A stretch of DNA of 64,000 nucleotides from Paenibacillus ihbetae (GTDB taxonomy: Bacteria; Bacillota; Bacilli; Paenibacillales; Paenibacillaceae), in NCBI RefSeq assembly GCF_002741055.1, contig NZ_CP016809.1:3326501-3390500 (forward strand). Direction: 5' to 3'. Each line of letters begins with the position of its first letter. The first letter of the stretch is position 1. The notes beneath the pieces are model-generated. The model was not told where the DNA came from. It saw only the letters and a list, made by a program, of their open reading frames with translations, and searched no databases. The position numbers and the translations under genes are program-made. Shown one piece after another: positions 17,107 to 25,185 of this stretch.

Positions 17107-18213
17107 TTGGAATGGCGATATGGACGTAAAGTCCTGTGGACAGGACTTGGCTTATTATTAGGCGCGGTTGTAGGAATCGGGGGATTCCTTACGCAAGCCA
17201 AAGGGGACAATCCAACGAAACGTTTTATCACGATTAATATGATCAACGCTAACGGTACGCTGGCTACCTATTTACAGAAGGCGGAATCGGTCAATCCTGA
17301 TCTGGCAGCAGGACGAGAGGCGCTCTCCGAATCCCTTGGGTTTTGGATGCAGGCGGCGATTGAAAGCCGCGATCTGGCCGAGTTTGAGAAGAGTTATGAC
17401 CTGTTAACCCGCTATTTTATCGCCGACCGCGATTATATTGTGTGGAAGCTAAGTCCCGAGGGGGAGGCGAAGGTCAGCACCAATGCGCTTGGCGACGATT
17501 TGCGGATTATCGGGGCGCTGCTGGAGGGTTCCAAGGTATGGAAGAAGGGCAACCCGGAATGGAAGCAGACGGCCAGGGAGCTTACGGAAGTCTTGCTAAA
17601 CAGGTCCCAAAACAACGGGTATCTGGTGGATTTCTATGATTTCTCCAGGCAGGAAATGCCCGATACGCTAAGTCTGGCCTATGTGGATCTCCCGGCACTT
17701 AAAGGGCTCCAGAACGAAGGCATCCTGGATCAGGAAACCTATATTCGATATCATTCCCTGCTTCGAAACATGCCGGATGACGGCGTATTCTATCCCAAGT
17801 CCTTTCATGTCGTGACGCGGGAGTATATCTATGAAGACAAGGTGAATCTGATCGATCAGCTGCTGATCGCGATGTATGCCGGAGAAACGGGAAGGGATCA
17901 GGCACCGCTGCACCAATTTCTGAAGGAGGAGTTCGGGCAGGCGGGGAAATTGGCAGGGCAGTATACACGCGCCGACCGAAAGGCCGCGGTGAATTACGAG
18001 TCTCCGTCGGTGTATGGTCTCGCCATCAAGTTTGCGCTTCAAATGGGAGACAAGGCTCTGGCAGAACAGCTGTATGAGCGTCTGCAGACCTTTAAGGGGC
18101 GGGATCCCCAATATCCCGGAGGATACGTGTTCGGGAGAAATACGCATATTTTTGATAACTTGCTTCCTTTATTAGGGGAATACGCAATTCAACGAGGTGG
18201 ACATGGAAAATAA
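17107..18213 (+). CDS. ydaJ: Membrane-anchored glycoside hydrolase family 8 protein, YdaJ-like
   Basis: This 368-residue protein has an N-terminal signal anchor (about 8-28). Its alpha/alpha-barrel segments match GH8 endoglucanases: SESLGFW contains the probable acid Glu75, and NALGDDL contains Asp130/Asp131. In cellulose-like secretion systems a GH8 enzyme trims the nascent exopolysaccharide; BcsZ, Listeria PssZ and B. subtilis YdaJ are the models. The frame extends up to a GTG at 17020. However, GGAGG at 17092-17096 lies 10 bases before TTG at 17107, directly ahead of the anchor, so TTG is preferred. It begins a tight operon with a degenerate GGDEF protein (11-bp overlap), a small protein and a GT2 synthase. 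The symbol is by analogy. Confidence 0.8.
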   Translation: MEWRYGRKVLWTGLGLLLGAVVGIGGFLTQAKGDNPTKRFITINMINANGTLATYLQKAESVNPDLAAGREALSESLGFWMQAAIESRDLAEFEKSYDLLTRYFIADRDYIVWKLSPEGEAKVSTNALGDDLRIIGALLEGSKVWKKGNPEWKQTARELTEVLLNRSQNNGYLVDFYDFSRQEMPDTLSLAYVDLPALKGLQNEGILDQETYIRYHSLLRNMPDDGVFYPKSFHVVTREYIYEDKVNLIDQLLIAMYAGETGRDQAPLHQFLKEEFGQAGKLAGQYTRADRKAAVNYESPSVYGLAIKFALQMGDKALAEQLYERLQTFKGRDPQYPGGYVFGRNTHIFDNLLPLLGEYAIQRGGHGK

Positions 18214-19078
18214 AAGATTCATCCAGCGCATGGTCTGGGGATACGTACTGCTGATCGGATTAGCCATCCTGCAGGAATTGCTGATCTATTGGAATGTGTT
18301 TAGGGATCAATCCTTCACGTTGCTTGAGCTGGGATTCTCCATTGGATGCATTGCGGCTCTGCTGCTGGGCTTTTTAGCCCCGCCAGGGGTCTCGGTCGTC
18401 GGTATTTTCGTTTATATCGTCGCTTATTTTGTATGGCTTACAACGCATGCCGAGGTCGATGTGCTGTCCATCTCCTGGCTGTGGCTGCTGCCGGCTAACG
18501 TGGCCGTGGCCACGTCTATCAAATCCGGGCTGATCCGCAATAAACGGCTCATGGAGCGGCTGGAAGAGCTGCAGCGAAGGAACCCGGAAGTGGACTTGGC
18601 AACGTCGCTGGGCAATAAGGAGGCCTTTAAAGAAACGCTGATCAAGCAGTCCAACCTGGCCAATCGTTATTCGGATACCTATAACTTCTGCCTGGCCATG
18701 TTTAAAATCGAATTTCTGCCGATGGTACGGGAATCCCTTGGTTCACAGGGCTACGTCCAGCTGCTTGCTTCCTTGTCGGAAGGAATACGGAATCATATTC
18801 GCTATGAGGATTACAAGTTCGCGCTTGATGAGGGAAGGTTTATCGTGCTGCTACCGATGACCAACCAGGAGTATCTGAAGGCATTGACGGACCGGATCAA
18901 GCATGCGCTCATGGACATGCCGTTTCAGGATCGGAAAGGCGGGGAGCTGAAGCTGGTGATCCGTGCAGGGGCGCTGGTGTTTGCCAAGGAGCAGTTCCGT
19001 AAATACGAAGATGCGGATGCCGTCATTGCCGCGCTCGAGCGCAATACCGAGACCGATTTGATCGGTGAATATATCTAG
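18203..19078 (+). CDS. ydaK: Membrane protein with degenerate GGDEF domain and intact I-site (YdaK-like c-di-GMP receptor)
   Basis: This 291-residue protein has four or so membrane helices (about 8-110), then a GGDEF-fold domain from about residue 125. The active-site signature is DEGRF (209-213) instead of GGDEF, so cyclase activity is not expected. Exactly five residues before it stands RYED (200-203), an intact RxxD inhibitory-site motif of the kind that binds c-di-GMP. This is the arrangement of B. subtilis YdaK, a c-di-GMP receptor controlling exopolysaccharide made by the neighbouring synthase. The ATG at 18203 is chosen over GTG at 18197 because GAGG at 18194-18197 would overlap the latter. 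It overlaps the GH8 gene by 11 bp. Confidence 0.82.
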   Translation: MENKRFIQRMVWGYVLLIGLAILQELLIYWNVFRDQSFTLLELGFSIGCIAALLLGFLAPPGVSVVGIFVYIVAYFVWLTTHAEVDVLSISWLWLLPANVAVATSIKSGLIRNKRLMERLEELQRRNPEVDLATSLGNKEAFKETLIKQSNLANRYSDTYNFCLAMFKIEFLPMVRESLGSQGYVQLLASLSEGIRNHIRYEDYKFALDEGRFIVLLPMTNQEYLKALTDRIKHALMDMPFQDRKGGELKLVIRAGALVFAKEQFRKYEDADAVIAALERNTETDLIGEYI

Positions 19079-19119
19079 ATTATGGCTATTGGATTTAAAT
19101 AGCAGGAGGGGAAAACGAG

Positions 19120-19263
19120 ATGTCTTATACGGCGTGGTTTGTTCCGCTTTGCAAAATCGTCAGCCTGTTTTTTGCCGTTGCGGTGCTGGGGCTGTTCATC
19201 GCAACGCTGACCCTTCGGGTTCGCGTACATCGAAAATACGACCGGAGGAAGATCAGTGGCTGA
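19120..19263 (+). CDS. Small single-pass membrane protein in the exopolysaccharide operon
   Basis: A 47-codon frame has a strong GGAGGGG ribosome binding site about nine bases before its ATG and overlaps the next gene's GTG start by 8 bp. Its product has one hydrophobic helix (about residues 12-31) and a basic tail (RVRVHRKYDRRKISG). This looks like an accessory subunit of the synthase, similar in size and place to PgaD- or BcsF-like helpers, though no homology is recognised. Position and coupling are the evidence that it is real. Confidence 0.7.
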   Translation: MSYTAWFVPLCKIVSLFFAVAVLGLFIATLTLRVRVHRKYDRRKISG

Positions 19264-20557
19264 CCTATTATTGATGTTCTGCATTATCAGCATTTGGGCT
19301 GCCGTGTTAGAGTCGATCCTCATTATGGGGGGAGCGATCCGGTTCATATTCCGGCAAAGCCGCAGGGAATGGACCATTCCCGATGTGGAAGAGATGGGGC
19401 ATTTCCCCAAGGTAACCGTTATGGTTCCTGCGCACAATGAAGAACTGGTGATCGCGGCAACGGCGGAGAATATTTTACGGCTGAATTATCCGAAGGATAA
19501 GGTGCAGCTTATTGTCATTGCCGATAATTGCAGCGATGATACCGCCGGAAAATTGAGGGCGTTGAAAGCCAAGGAAGCGTATCGCGACCGGGATTTCATG
19601 ATTTTTGAACGTACGGGAACGGGCGGCAAGTCCGGAGCGCTTAATGATGCGCTGGAGTATGCCAAGCATGAATGGATTTGCATTTTCGACGCGGATGCTG
19701 CGCCGGAGCGGAACGCATTGTATTTTCTGATCGAGAAAGCAATGGAAGACCCGGAAACCTACGGAGCGGTATTTGGACGGAATAAGGCCCGGAACCGCGG
19801 GCAGAATTTCCTCTCCAAATGCATTAATCTCGAGCTGGTTACCGCGCAGCGCATCTATCATACCGGGCTGTGGGAGCTGTTCAAGCTGGGGACGATCCCG
19901 GGGACGAATTTTATTGTGAAAACAGAGCTGATGCGCGAGATCGGCGGCTGGGATACGGAGGCCATCACGGAGGATACGGCCATCTCGTTCGAGATTATGA
20001 CAAGGGGACAGCTGATCGCCCTGGCTCCGCAGGCGGAAGCTTATCAGCAGGAACCGGAGCAGCTCAGCGTATACCTGAAGCAGCGGGAACGATGGGCCAA
20101 AGGGAATTTCTCCGTCGTGGTTGATAACATCCATCATTTGTTCAATCGGTCGAGCTGGCGGATCAAGCTGCAAGTGCTGTACTACGCGGCGAGTTATTTC
20201 TGGTTTTTGTTATCCATTATCGTCTCGGATATCATCATCCTCGTCAACGTGGCCTACTGGGTCGTGGCGCTGTTCAATCCGGACGTAGTATCGCCGTTCC
20301 AATTCGCCGATGATGTATACGTTTATCTGATGGTGGCCTGGGGATTGATGTATTACTTGTTTGTGCTGCAGATCAATTTGGCGCTGGCAACCGATGTCGG
20401 ACAGAGCACGATCCAAAACTTTATTCTGTCCTGCATATCGTATTTCACGTATGCCCAGCTATTTCTGCTCATTTCCTTGCGCGCGCTTTACTCGTTCGTC
20501 GTAGACAAAGTGACGGGGAGAAAAGCCAAGTGGTACAAAACGCAGCGGTTTGGATAA
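19256..20557 (+). CDS. ydaM: Processive family 2 glycosyltransferase (exopolysaccharide synthase), YdaM-like
   Basis: This 433-residue membrane synthase has an N-terminal helix (about 5-25), then a GT-A domain with DAD (145-147), TED (238-240, catalytic base region) and QRERW (276-280). These are the D,D,D,QxxRW set of processive beta-glycan synthases such as BcsA, PgaC and YdaM. Several C-terminal helices (about 300-420) form the export channel. It has no PilZ domain, so c-di-GMP control would have to come through the YdaK-like partner. The start is GTG at 19256, with GGAGG eight bases upstream, overlapping the small gene. No DUF2334 (YdaL) or BcsB-like (YdaN) gene follows, unlike B. subtilis. 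Confidence 0.88.
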   Translation: MADLLLMFCIISIWAAVLESILIMGGAIRFIFRQSRREWTIPDVEEMGHFPKVTVMVPAHNEELVIAATAENILRLNYPKDKVQLIVIADNCSDDTAGKLRALKAKEAYRDRDFMIFERTGTGGKSGALNDALEYAKHEWICIFDADAAPERNALYFLIEKAMEDPETYGAVFGRNKARNRGQNFLSKCINLELVTAQRIYHTGLWELFKLGTIPGTNFIVKTELMREIGGWDTEAITEDTAISFEIMTRGQLIALAPQAEAYQQEPEQLSVYLKQRERWAKGNFSVVVDNIHHLFNRSSWRIKLQVLYYAASYFWFLLSIIVSDIIILVNVAYWVVALFNPDVVSPFQFADDVYVYLMVAWGLMYYLFVLQINLALATDVGQSTIQNFILSCISYFTYAQLFLLISLRALYSFVVDKVTGRKAKWYKTQRFG

Positions 20558-20660
20558 AGGTCTCGTTTGACGGACCCGCTTCCCATTCGGCCGTTGGCCG
20601 CGAACCGCGAAGGAGTCAGCGCAGGCAAGTCGAGGGGACATAGGCTTCTTAAGCCATGCA

Positions 20661-20691
20661 AAAAAGAGCCTGCCGGGTTGGTCAGGCTCTT
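20661..20691 (-). terminator. Terminator of the short minus-strand gene, also facing the synthase operon
   Basis: AAGAGCCTG (20664-20672) pairs with CAGGCTCTT (20683-20691). On the minus strand the stem is followed by TTTTTT, giving a strong terminator for the gene at 20777-20962. On the plus strand the tail is ATAAAA, so it may only weakly end the synthase transcript. Confidence 0.75.
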
Positions 20692-20776
20692 ATAAAATTC
20701 CCTATCAATACTCTCCGGCAATTCGGGGAGCAGGGTTTAGAAACACAAACAACGATGGACTAACATCAAGACGCGG

Positions 20777-20962
20777 CTAATGGCACCACTTTCCGGCCTG
20801 CAAATTTTTCTTTCTTTTACGTGAATCAAGAATCTGCGTGAGTTTACGACGTCCCTGCTTACGCTCTTCCAATACCCGTTTGACTCCCTGGATCAATAGC
20901 TTGTATCTCATTTCGTCGTCATGGCTGAATTTGCGCATCTCTTCGAAGTAATTTTTGTTCAC
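20777..20962 (-). CDS. Short charged protein of unknown function
   Basis: This 61-residue frame begins with GTG at 20962 and ends upstream of a good minus-strand terminator, which supports it. The product is rich in Lys, Arg and Glu with a helical central part (MRYKLLIQGVKRVLEERKQG) and a basic C-terminus. No family is recognised and no clear ribosome binding site precedes the GTG, which lowers confidence. Confidence 0.45.
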   Translation of the reverse strand: MNKNYFEEMRKFSHDDEMRYKLLIQGVKRVLEERKQGRRKLTQILDSRKRKKNLQAGKWCH

Positions 20963-21172
20963 TTACAAGCTCACTGCCCTTTTCTGTTTTTATTTTAAGC
21001 GTAACATGGGTCTCTGAAGAATTTCTAAATATGACCTGCGTAACAAGATCGTTAAGAAGGATAGGTGGCTGGTCCCAAATAAGGATGTTATATTCCTGTT
21101 ATAGGAATCGTTCAGCGAAGAGATCGAAACGTCAATAGGATATTATTCATAGGATCCGGGAGGAGAAGGGAC

Positions 21173-21934
21173 ATGCACACGAAAGAAAGCTTAATGGAGC
21201 AATTGGAGCAGCTGGGCATTGACGGGCAGGGGACGCTGCTGGTTCATTCATCGATGAAAAGCATGGGGCCGGTCGAGGGCGGCGCGGATACGGTATTGGA
21301 TGCATTGTCGGCATATATGAAGGATGGACTGCTGGTATTGCCTACCCATACTTGGTCTTACATCAATGCGGAAAATCCGAGGTTTTACGTGGACCGTTCG
21401 CCTTCCTGCGTCGGGATTCTGCCCGAGCTGTTTCGCAAGCGGCCCGGCGTGGTGCGTTCGCTGCACCCCACGCATTCGGTAGCGGCATTGGGCCGGGAAT
21501 CCGAAGCGTTCACAAGCGACGACCATCGCTTTGATACGCCTTGTGCCAGAGGCTCCGCCTGGGGGAAGCTGCTCGACCGAAAGGCGACCATTTTGTTAGT
21601 CGGGGTTGATTTAAGGCGCAACACCTTTATTCATGGCGTTGAGGAATGGGTGGACATCCCGGGGAGGTTAACGGATGACCATGAGCAGCTGTACACGGTA
21701 TTGCCGGATGGAACGGAAATCGCGGTGCCTTCCCGCAGACATTGCGGGCTGCCGTGGTCGGAGCATTTCTGGAAGGTCGACGAGGTCCTTGAACGTGAAG
21801 GCGCGATGCACAAGGGGCAGCTTGGCGATGCCGTTGTAAGGGTGTGTGATGCAGCTGCGGTGGCGAAGGTCATTACGGCGATGCTGAAGAACAATCCGGA
21901 TTTGTTCTCGGATAACCATCCCTTGGATCATTGA
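21173..21934 (+). CDS. AAC(3)-family acetyltransferase (YokD-like)
   Basis: This 253-residue protein is of the AAC(3)/FrbF fold, which moves an acetyl group from acetyl-CoA to an amine. Visible family motifs are VHSSMKSMG near residue 24, LPTHTWSY, the acetyl-CoA/substrate segment LHPTHSVAALG near residues 98-108, and NTFIHGVEE. The length is usual. Many Bacillota chromosomal members (YokD) have no proven role in aminoglycoside resistance, so resistance should not be assumed. The ATG at 21173 follows GGGAGGAGAAGGG. It appears to be a single gene. A small perfect hairpin (ATTCCT/AGGAAT, about 21090-21106) lies upstream and could be an operator. Confidence 0.88.
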   Translation: MHTKESLMEQLEQLGIDGQGTLLVHSSMKSMGPVEGGADTVLDALSAYMKDGLLVLPTHTWSYINAENPRFYVDRSPSCVGILPELFRKRPGVVRSLHPTHSVAALGRESEAFTSDDHRFDTPCARGSAWGKLLDRKATILLVGVDLRRNTFIHGVEEWVDIPGRLTDDHEQLYTVLPDGTEIAVPSRRHCGLPWSEHFWKVDEVLEREGAMHKGQLGDAVVRVCDAAAVAKVITAMLKNNPDLFSDNHPLDH

Positions 21935-21971
21935 CGCGTCTGCATTAGAGATTGGATTAGGAGAGGGATAT

Positions 21972-22004
21972 TTGTTGGCAAAAGACTCCCCAAGTTATTT
22001 ATGA
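21972..22004 (+). CDS. Possible 10-codon leader peptide coupled to the hybrid kinase
   Basis: TTG at 21972 lies five bases after AGGAGAGGG (21959-21967) and opens a frame LLAKDSPSYL ending in TGA at 22002-22004. This overlaps the ATG of the kinase gene (ATGA). The kinase ATG at 22001 has no Shine-Dalgarno sequence at normal distance, so translation reinitiation from this leader would explain how it is started. No sequence conservation could be checked. Confidence 0.35.
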   Translation: MLAKDSPSYL

Positions 22005-25000
22005 AAAAGAGCCATATTGTATTGTTCATCGGATTGTTATTAGTCATTTTATCCGGCCTGCGCGTGTTATGGATGGAGTTGCTCCCTCATCAAATGCAGG
22101 TGTCCATTAAGAAAGGTCAATTGGATTTGCGTCATTGGAATGCAGAAGAAAGCGGCGTTCTGCTGCTTGATGGGGAGTGGGAGTTTTATCCCTCGGCGTG
22201 GTTGTCGGAACGCAAGCAGCATGGTGCAAGCGGTCCGGAGCCAAAGCTGCTTCAGGTCCCGGGGCAATGGGAGGAAGCTTTACACCGTGAAGGTGAAGAG
22301 GGAACCCCGTATGGATTCGGGTCCTATCGCCTGCGTATTTTGGTAAATCCGGACAATGATTTGAATTATAGCGTTCGCTTGCCCAGCGTGCGGACTGCAT
22401 CGGAAGTGTACGTAAACGGCCGGCTGCTTGCCAAATCGGGTCAGGTGGGGGAGACAAAGGAAGAATATACGGCGAAGAACCTCCCGTATTCCACAAGCTT
22501 TACGGCAGATGAGAACGGGGTCATCGAGCTGGTGGTTCAGGCGGCGAATTATGTGGATAGTCGAAGCGGTGGCATTGCCAGATCGGTTAAATTCGGCTCA
22601 GAGGAGGCCGTAGCGCAGGAAATGAAGCTCTCCGTATCGATGCAGACGCTGGGAGCGGTCATATTTCTTATGCATTCTGTCTATGCGCTAATTTTGTTCT
22701 TACTGGGGAACCGGGAGAAAAGACTGCTTTATTTTTCCTTACTGACGCTCTGCGTCACGCTCCCCAGCGTCTTGAGCAGCGATGAGAAGCTGTTTCACCA
22801 ATTGTTCTATATCGGCAGCGATTGGGATTTTCGGCTGGCGAATGCCACGGCGATCCTCGGCTGCTACGCGCTGCTCCAATGTACGGAGCATCGGGAGCTT
22901 CCTTATTGGAGAAGGGTGTATCCGGCCTATGCCGCAGCGAGTCTGGGGACGGCTGCCGTTACGTTGTTTCTGGCTCCCCATCAGATCATCACACTCTTCC
23001 CGGTTTATTATTTATTGGGCTGTGTTGCAACTGTTGTTGCGATCGCTGCCATTTTTAAAAAGGTATTCAAGGATATCAAAAACCATCTGCTGCAGCTCTT
23101 ATCGATGTTTGCGCTGGTTCATCATTTCGTGTGGACCTTATTCTGGCGGGAGAGCGGCCTCAGCATTACCCACTATCCGTTTGACCTGATCATTTCGATC
23201 GGATGCCTGGCTTCGGTATGGTTTCGGGATTATTTCAACATGCATGCCCATACCAAGGAGATTGCCGCAACGCTGCAGCGGGTGAACGAGCATAAGGATC
23301 AATTTTTGGCCAACACCTCGCATGAATTCAAAAATCCGCTCCACAGCATCCTTAACATGTCCCAATCGGTGTTGAGCAGGGAACGGGATGTACTGCAGGA
23401 TCGAAGCATTAAAGAGCTTGAAACGGTGTTATCCGTTGGGCGCCGTCTGACGCTGATATTAAACGATCTGATGGATGGAATGAGTCTGCGGGAAGGCAAT
23501 CCGCGGTTACAGAAAAAGGCCGTGGCGATTCAGCCGATCGTGACCGGCGTCATGGATATGCTGCAATGGAACGCGGACATGAAATCGGTTCAAATCGTCA
23601 ATCAGATCCCTGACGATTTTCCTCCCGTCATTGCCGATGAGAACCGGGTCATTCAGGTCGTGTTCAATCTGCTTCATAATGCGGTAAAATTCACGAACGA
23701 CGGCATGATCTCGGTTCGAGCACGTGTAGAGAATGGAAAAGCCTATATCACCATTGCCGATACGGGGATCGGAATGGATGAAGATCTGCTGGAGCGCTTA
23801 TTTCTTCCTTATGAGCAGGTAAGCGCGAGCGAGACGATGGTTGAGGGAGGCTTTGGATTAGGCTTAAGCATAAGCAAGCAATTGATCGAGCTGCATGGAG
23901 GGACGTTAGAGGTGTCCTCCGCATTAGGGAAAGGCTCGACATTTACATTTTCGTTAGAGTTGGCGGGGGTAGACGTGGAGAAAGAGGAGGCTCATGCATC
24001 GTTTGGAACAATTGCCTTACAGTCGATGCCGGTTCGGGACACGGCTTGGACAGATATGGATCAAGAGCACAGGGGCTTGCCGGCTGAGCCGGCACCCTTG
24101 CCTGGATTGGGCCGTCATCGTCCGCTCCTGTTAGTCGTTGATGATGACCCTGTCAATCTTCGGGTGCTGGAAGCGATCCTGCCGCCGGGTGAGTATGACC
24201 TCACGACGGCAACGAGCGGTAAAGAAGCGTTGGCGCTCCTGGATACGAAGGAATGGGATCTGGTCATTACCGATATCATGATGCCGCAGATGTCCGGTTA
24301 TGAGCTGACAAGGCGGATTCGGGAGCGGTTTACGCTCACCGAGCTGCCTATATTGCTTCTTACGGCAAGAAGCCAGCCGAATGATATCCAGAGCGGCTTT
24401 ATGGCGGGAGCCAACGATTATGTGACCAAGCCGGTGGAAGCCATTGAAATCCGGTCGCGGATTCAGGCGCTGACAACGATTAAGCAGACGGTTCGGGAGC
24501 AGCTGCGATTGGAGGCGGCATGGCTGCAGGCGCAAATTCAGCCTCATTTCTTATTCAATGCTTTAAATGCGATAACGGCGTTAAGCGGCATTGATTTGGA
24601 TAAGATGCGGGGGTTGCTTGAGGAGTTCAGCCATTTTTTGCGGAGCCGATTCAGGTTCCAGGATACGGATGGGCTTGTTCCGATCGAAGAGGAGCTCAAG
24701 ATGGTTCGCTCGTATCTATATATTGAACAGGTCCGGTTCGGGGAGCGGCTGCAGGTTGTTTGGGAGATCGATAAACACAAGCCGTTAAAAATCCCGTTCC
24801 TCTCGATCCAGCCTTTGGTTGAAAATGCGATCAGACACGGGATCATGAAGCGATCCTGCGGGGGAACGGTCCGGATCCGGATCTCGGTCCGGGCGGATGA
24901 CGTCGCGATCACCGTTCAAGACGATGGCGTCGGAATGGACGAAGCGCAATTGCAGCAGCTCCTGGATAGACGCGCAGAACACGCCGGAGTCGGGTTAATC

Positions 25001-25114
25001 AATACGGATCTGCGATTAAAACGGCACTTCGGAACAGGACTGCATATCAAGAGCACGCTGGGAGAAGGCACCGAGGTAACCTTCCGTGCGCGCCTCTTGG
25101 CAAAGCCGAAGTGA
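22001..25114 (+). CDS. 7TMR-DISM hybrid sensor with two histidine-kinase modules and a receiver
   Basis: This 1,037-residue membrane signalling protein has, in order: an N-terminal helix, an extracellular sandwich like 7TMR-DISMED2 (about 40-190), a seven-helix 7TMR-DISM region (about 205-410), a HisKA domain with phospho-His441 (SHEFKNPL), HATPase (about 545-655), a receiver with Asp758 (ITDIMMP) and Lys in TKPVE, a LytS-type kinase domain with His849 (QPHFLFN), and a second HATPase with PLVENAIRHG. DISM sandwiches usually bind carbohydrates or small molecules. No output regulator follows, so the partner is elsewhere. The ATG at 22001 is far from a ribosome binding site; a coupled leader may be used. 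Hybrid proteins of this build are known in Paenibacillus. Confidence 0.9.
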   Translation: MKKSHIVLFIGLLLVILSGLRVLWMELLPHQMQVSIKKGQLDLRHWNAEESGVLLLDGEWEFYPSAWLSERKQHGASGPEPKLLQVPGQWEEALHREGEEGTPYGFGSYRLRILVNPDNDLNYSVRLPSVRTASEVYVNGRLLAKSGQVGETKEEYTAKNLPYSTSFTADENGVIELVVQAANYVDSRSGGIARSVKFGSEEAVAQEMKLSVSMQTLGAVIFLMHSVYALILFLLGNREKRLLYFSLLTLCVTLPSVLSSDEKLFHQLFYIGSDWDFRLANATAILGCYALLQCTEHRELPYWRRVYPAYAAASLGTAAVTLFLAPHQIITLFPVYYLLGCVATVVAIAAIFKKVFKDIKNHLLQLLSMFALVHHFVWTLFWRESGLSITHYPFDLIISIGCLASVWFRDYFNMHAHTKEIAATLQRVNEHKDQFLANTSHEFKNPLHSILNMSQSVLSRERDVLQDRSIKELETVLSVGRRLTLILNDLMDGMSLREGNPRLQKKAVAIQPIVTGVMDMLQWNADMKSVQIVNQIPDDFPPVIADENRVIQVVFNLLHNAVKFTNDGMISVRARVENGKAYITIADTGIGMDEDLLERLFLPYEQVSASETMVEGGFGLGLSISKQLIELHGGTLEVSSALGKGSTFTFSLELAGVDVEKEEAHASFGTIALQSMPVRDTAWTDMDQEHRGLPAEPAPLPGLGRHRPLLLVVDDDPVNLRVLEAILPPGEYDLTTATSGKEALALLDTKEWDLVITDIMMPQMSGYELTRRIRERFTLTELPILLLTARSQPNDIQSGFMAGANDYVTKPVEAIEIRSRIQALTTIKQTVREQLRLEAAWLQAQIQPHFLFNALNAITALSGIDLDKMRGLLEEFSHFLRSRFRFQDTDGLVPIEEELKMVRSYLYIEQVRFGERLQVVWEIDKHKPLKIPFLSIQPLVENAIRHGIMKRSCGGTVRIRISVRADDVAITVQDDGVGMDEAQLQQLLDRRAEHAGVGLINTDLRLKRHFGTGLHIKSTLGEGTEVTFRARLLAKPK

Positions 25115-25130
25115 TATTCCCTACATTTAT

Positions 25131-25160
25131 GAAAGCCGCAGCACGGATGCTGCGGCTTTC
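25131..25160. terminator. Hairpin between convergent sensor genes
   Basis: A 13-bp stem (GAAAGCCGCAGCA with TGCTGCGGCTTTC) and a 4-base loop lie between the stops of the hybrid sensor (plus) and the kinase (minus). T tails are poor on both strands, but the stem is long and position-appropriate for shared termination. Confidence 0.55.
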
Positions 25161-25185
25161 ATTGTACACCAAGTCCCTCTTGACC

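Noticed and set aside
18203..19078. Active diguanylate cyclase
   Set aside because: The signature is DEGRF instead of GGDEF/GGEEF, removing the residues needed for catalysis; read as a receptor.
21173..21934. Acquired aminoglycoside resistance gene
   Set aside because: Family membership is clear, but there is no mobile element nearby, composition matches the host, and many chromosomal AAC(3)-fold proteins do not act on aminoglycosides.
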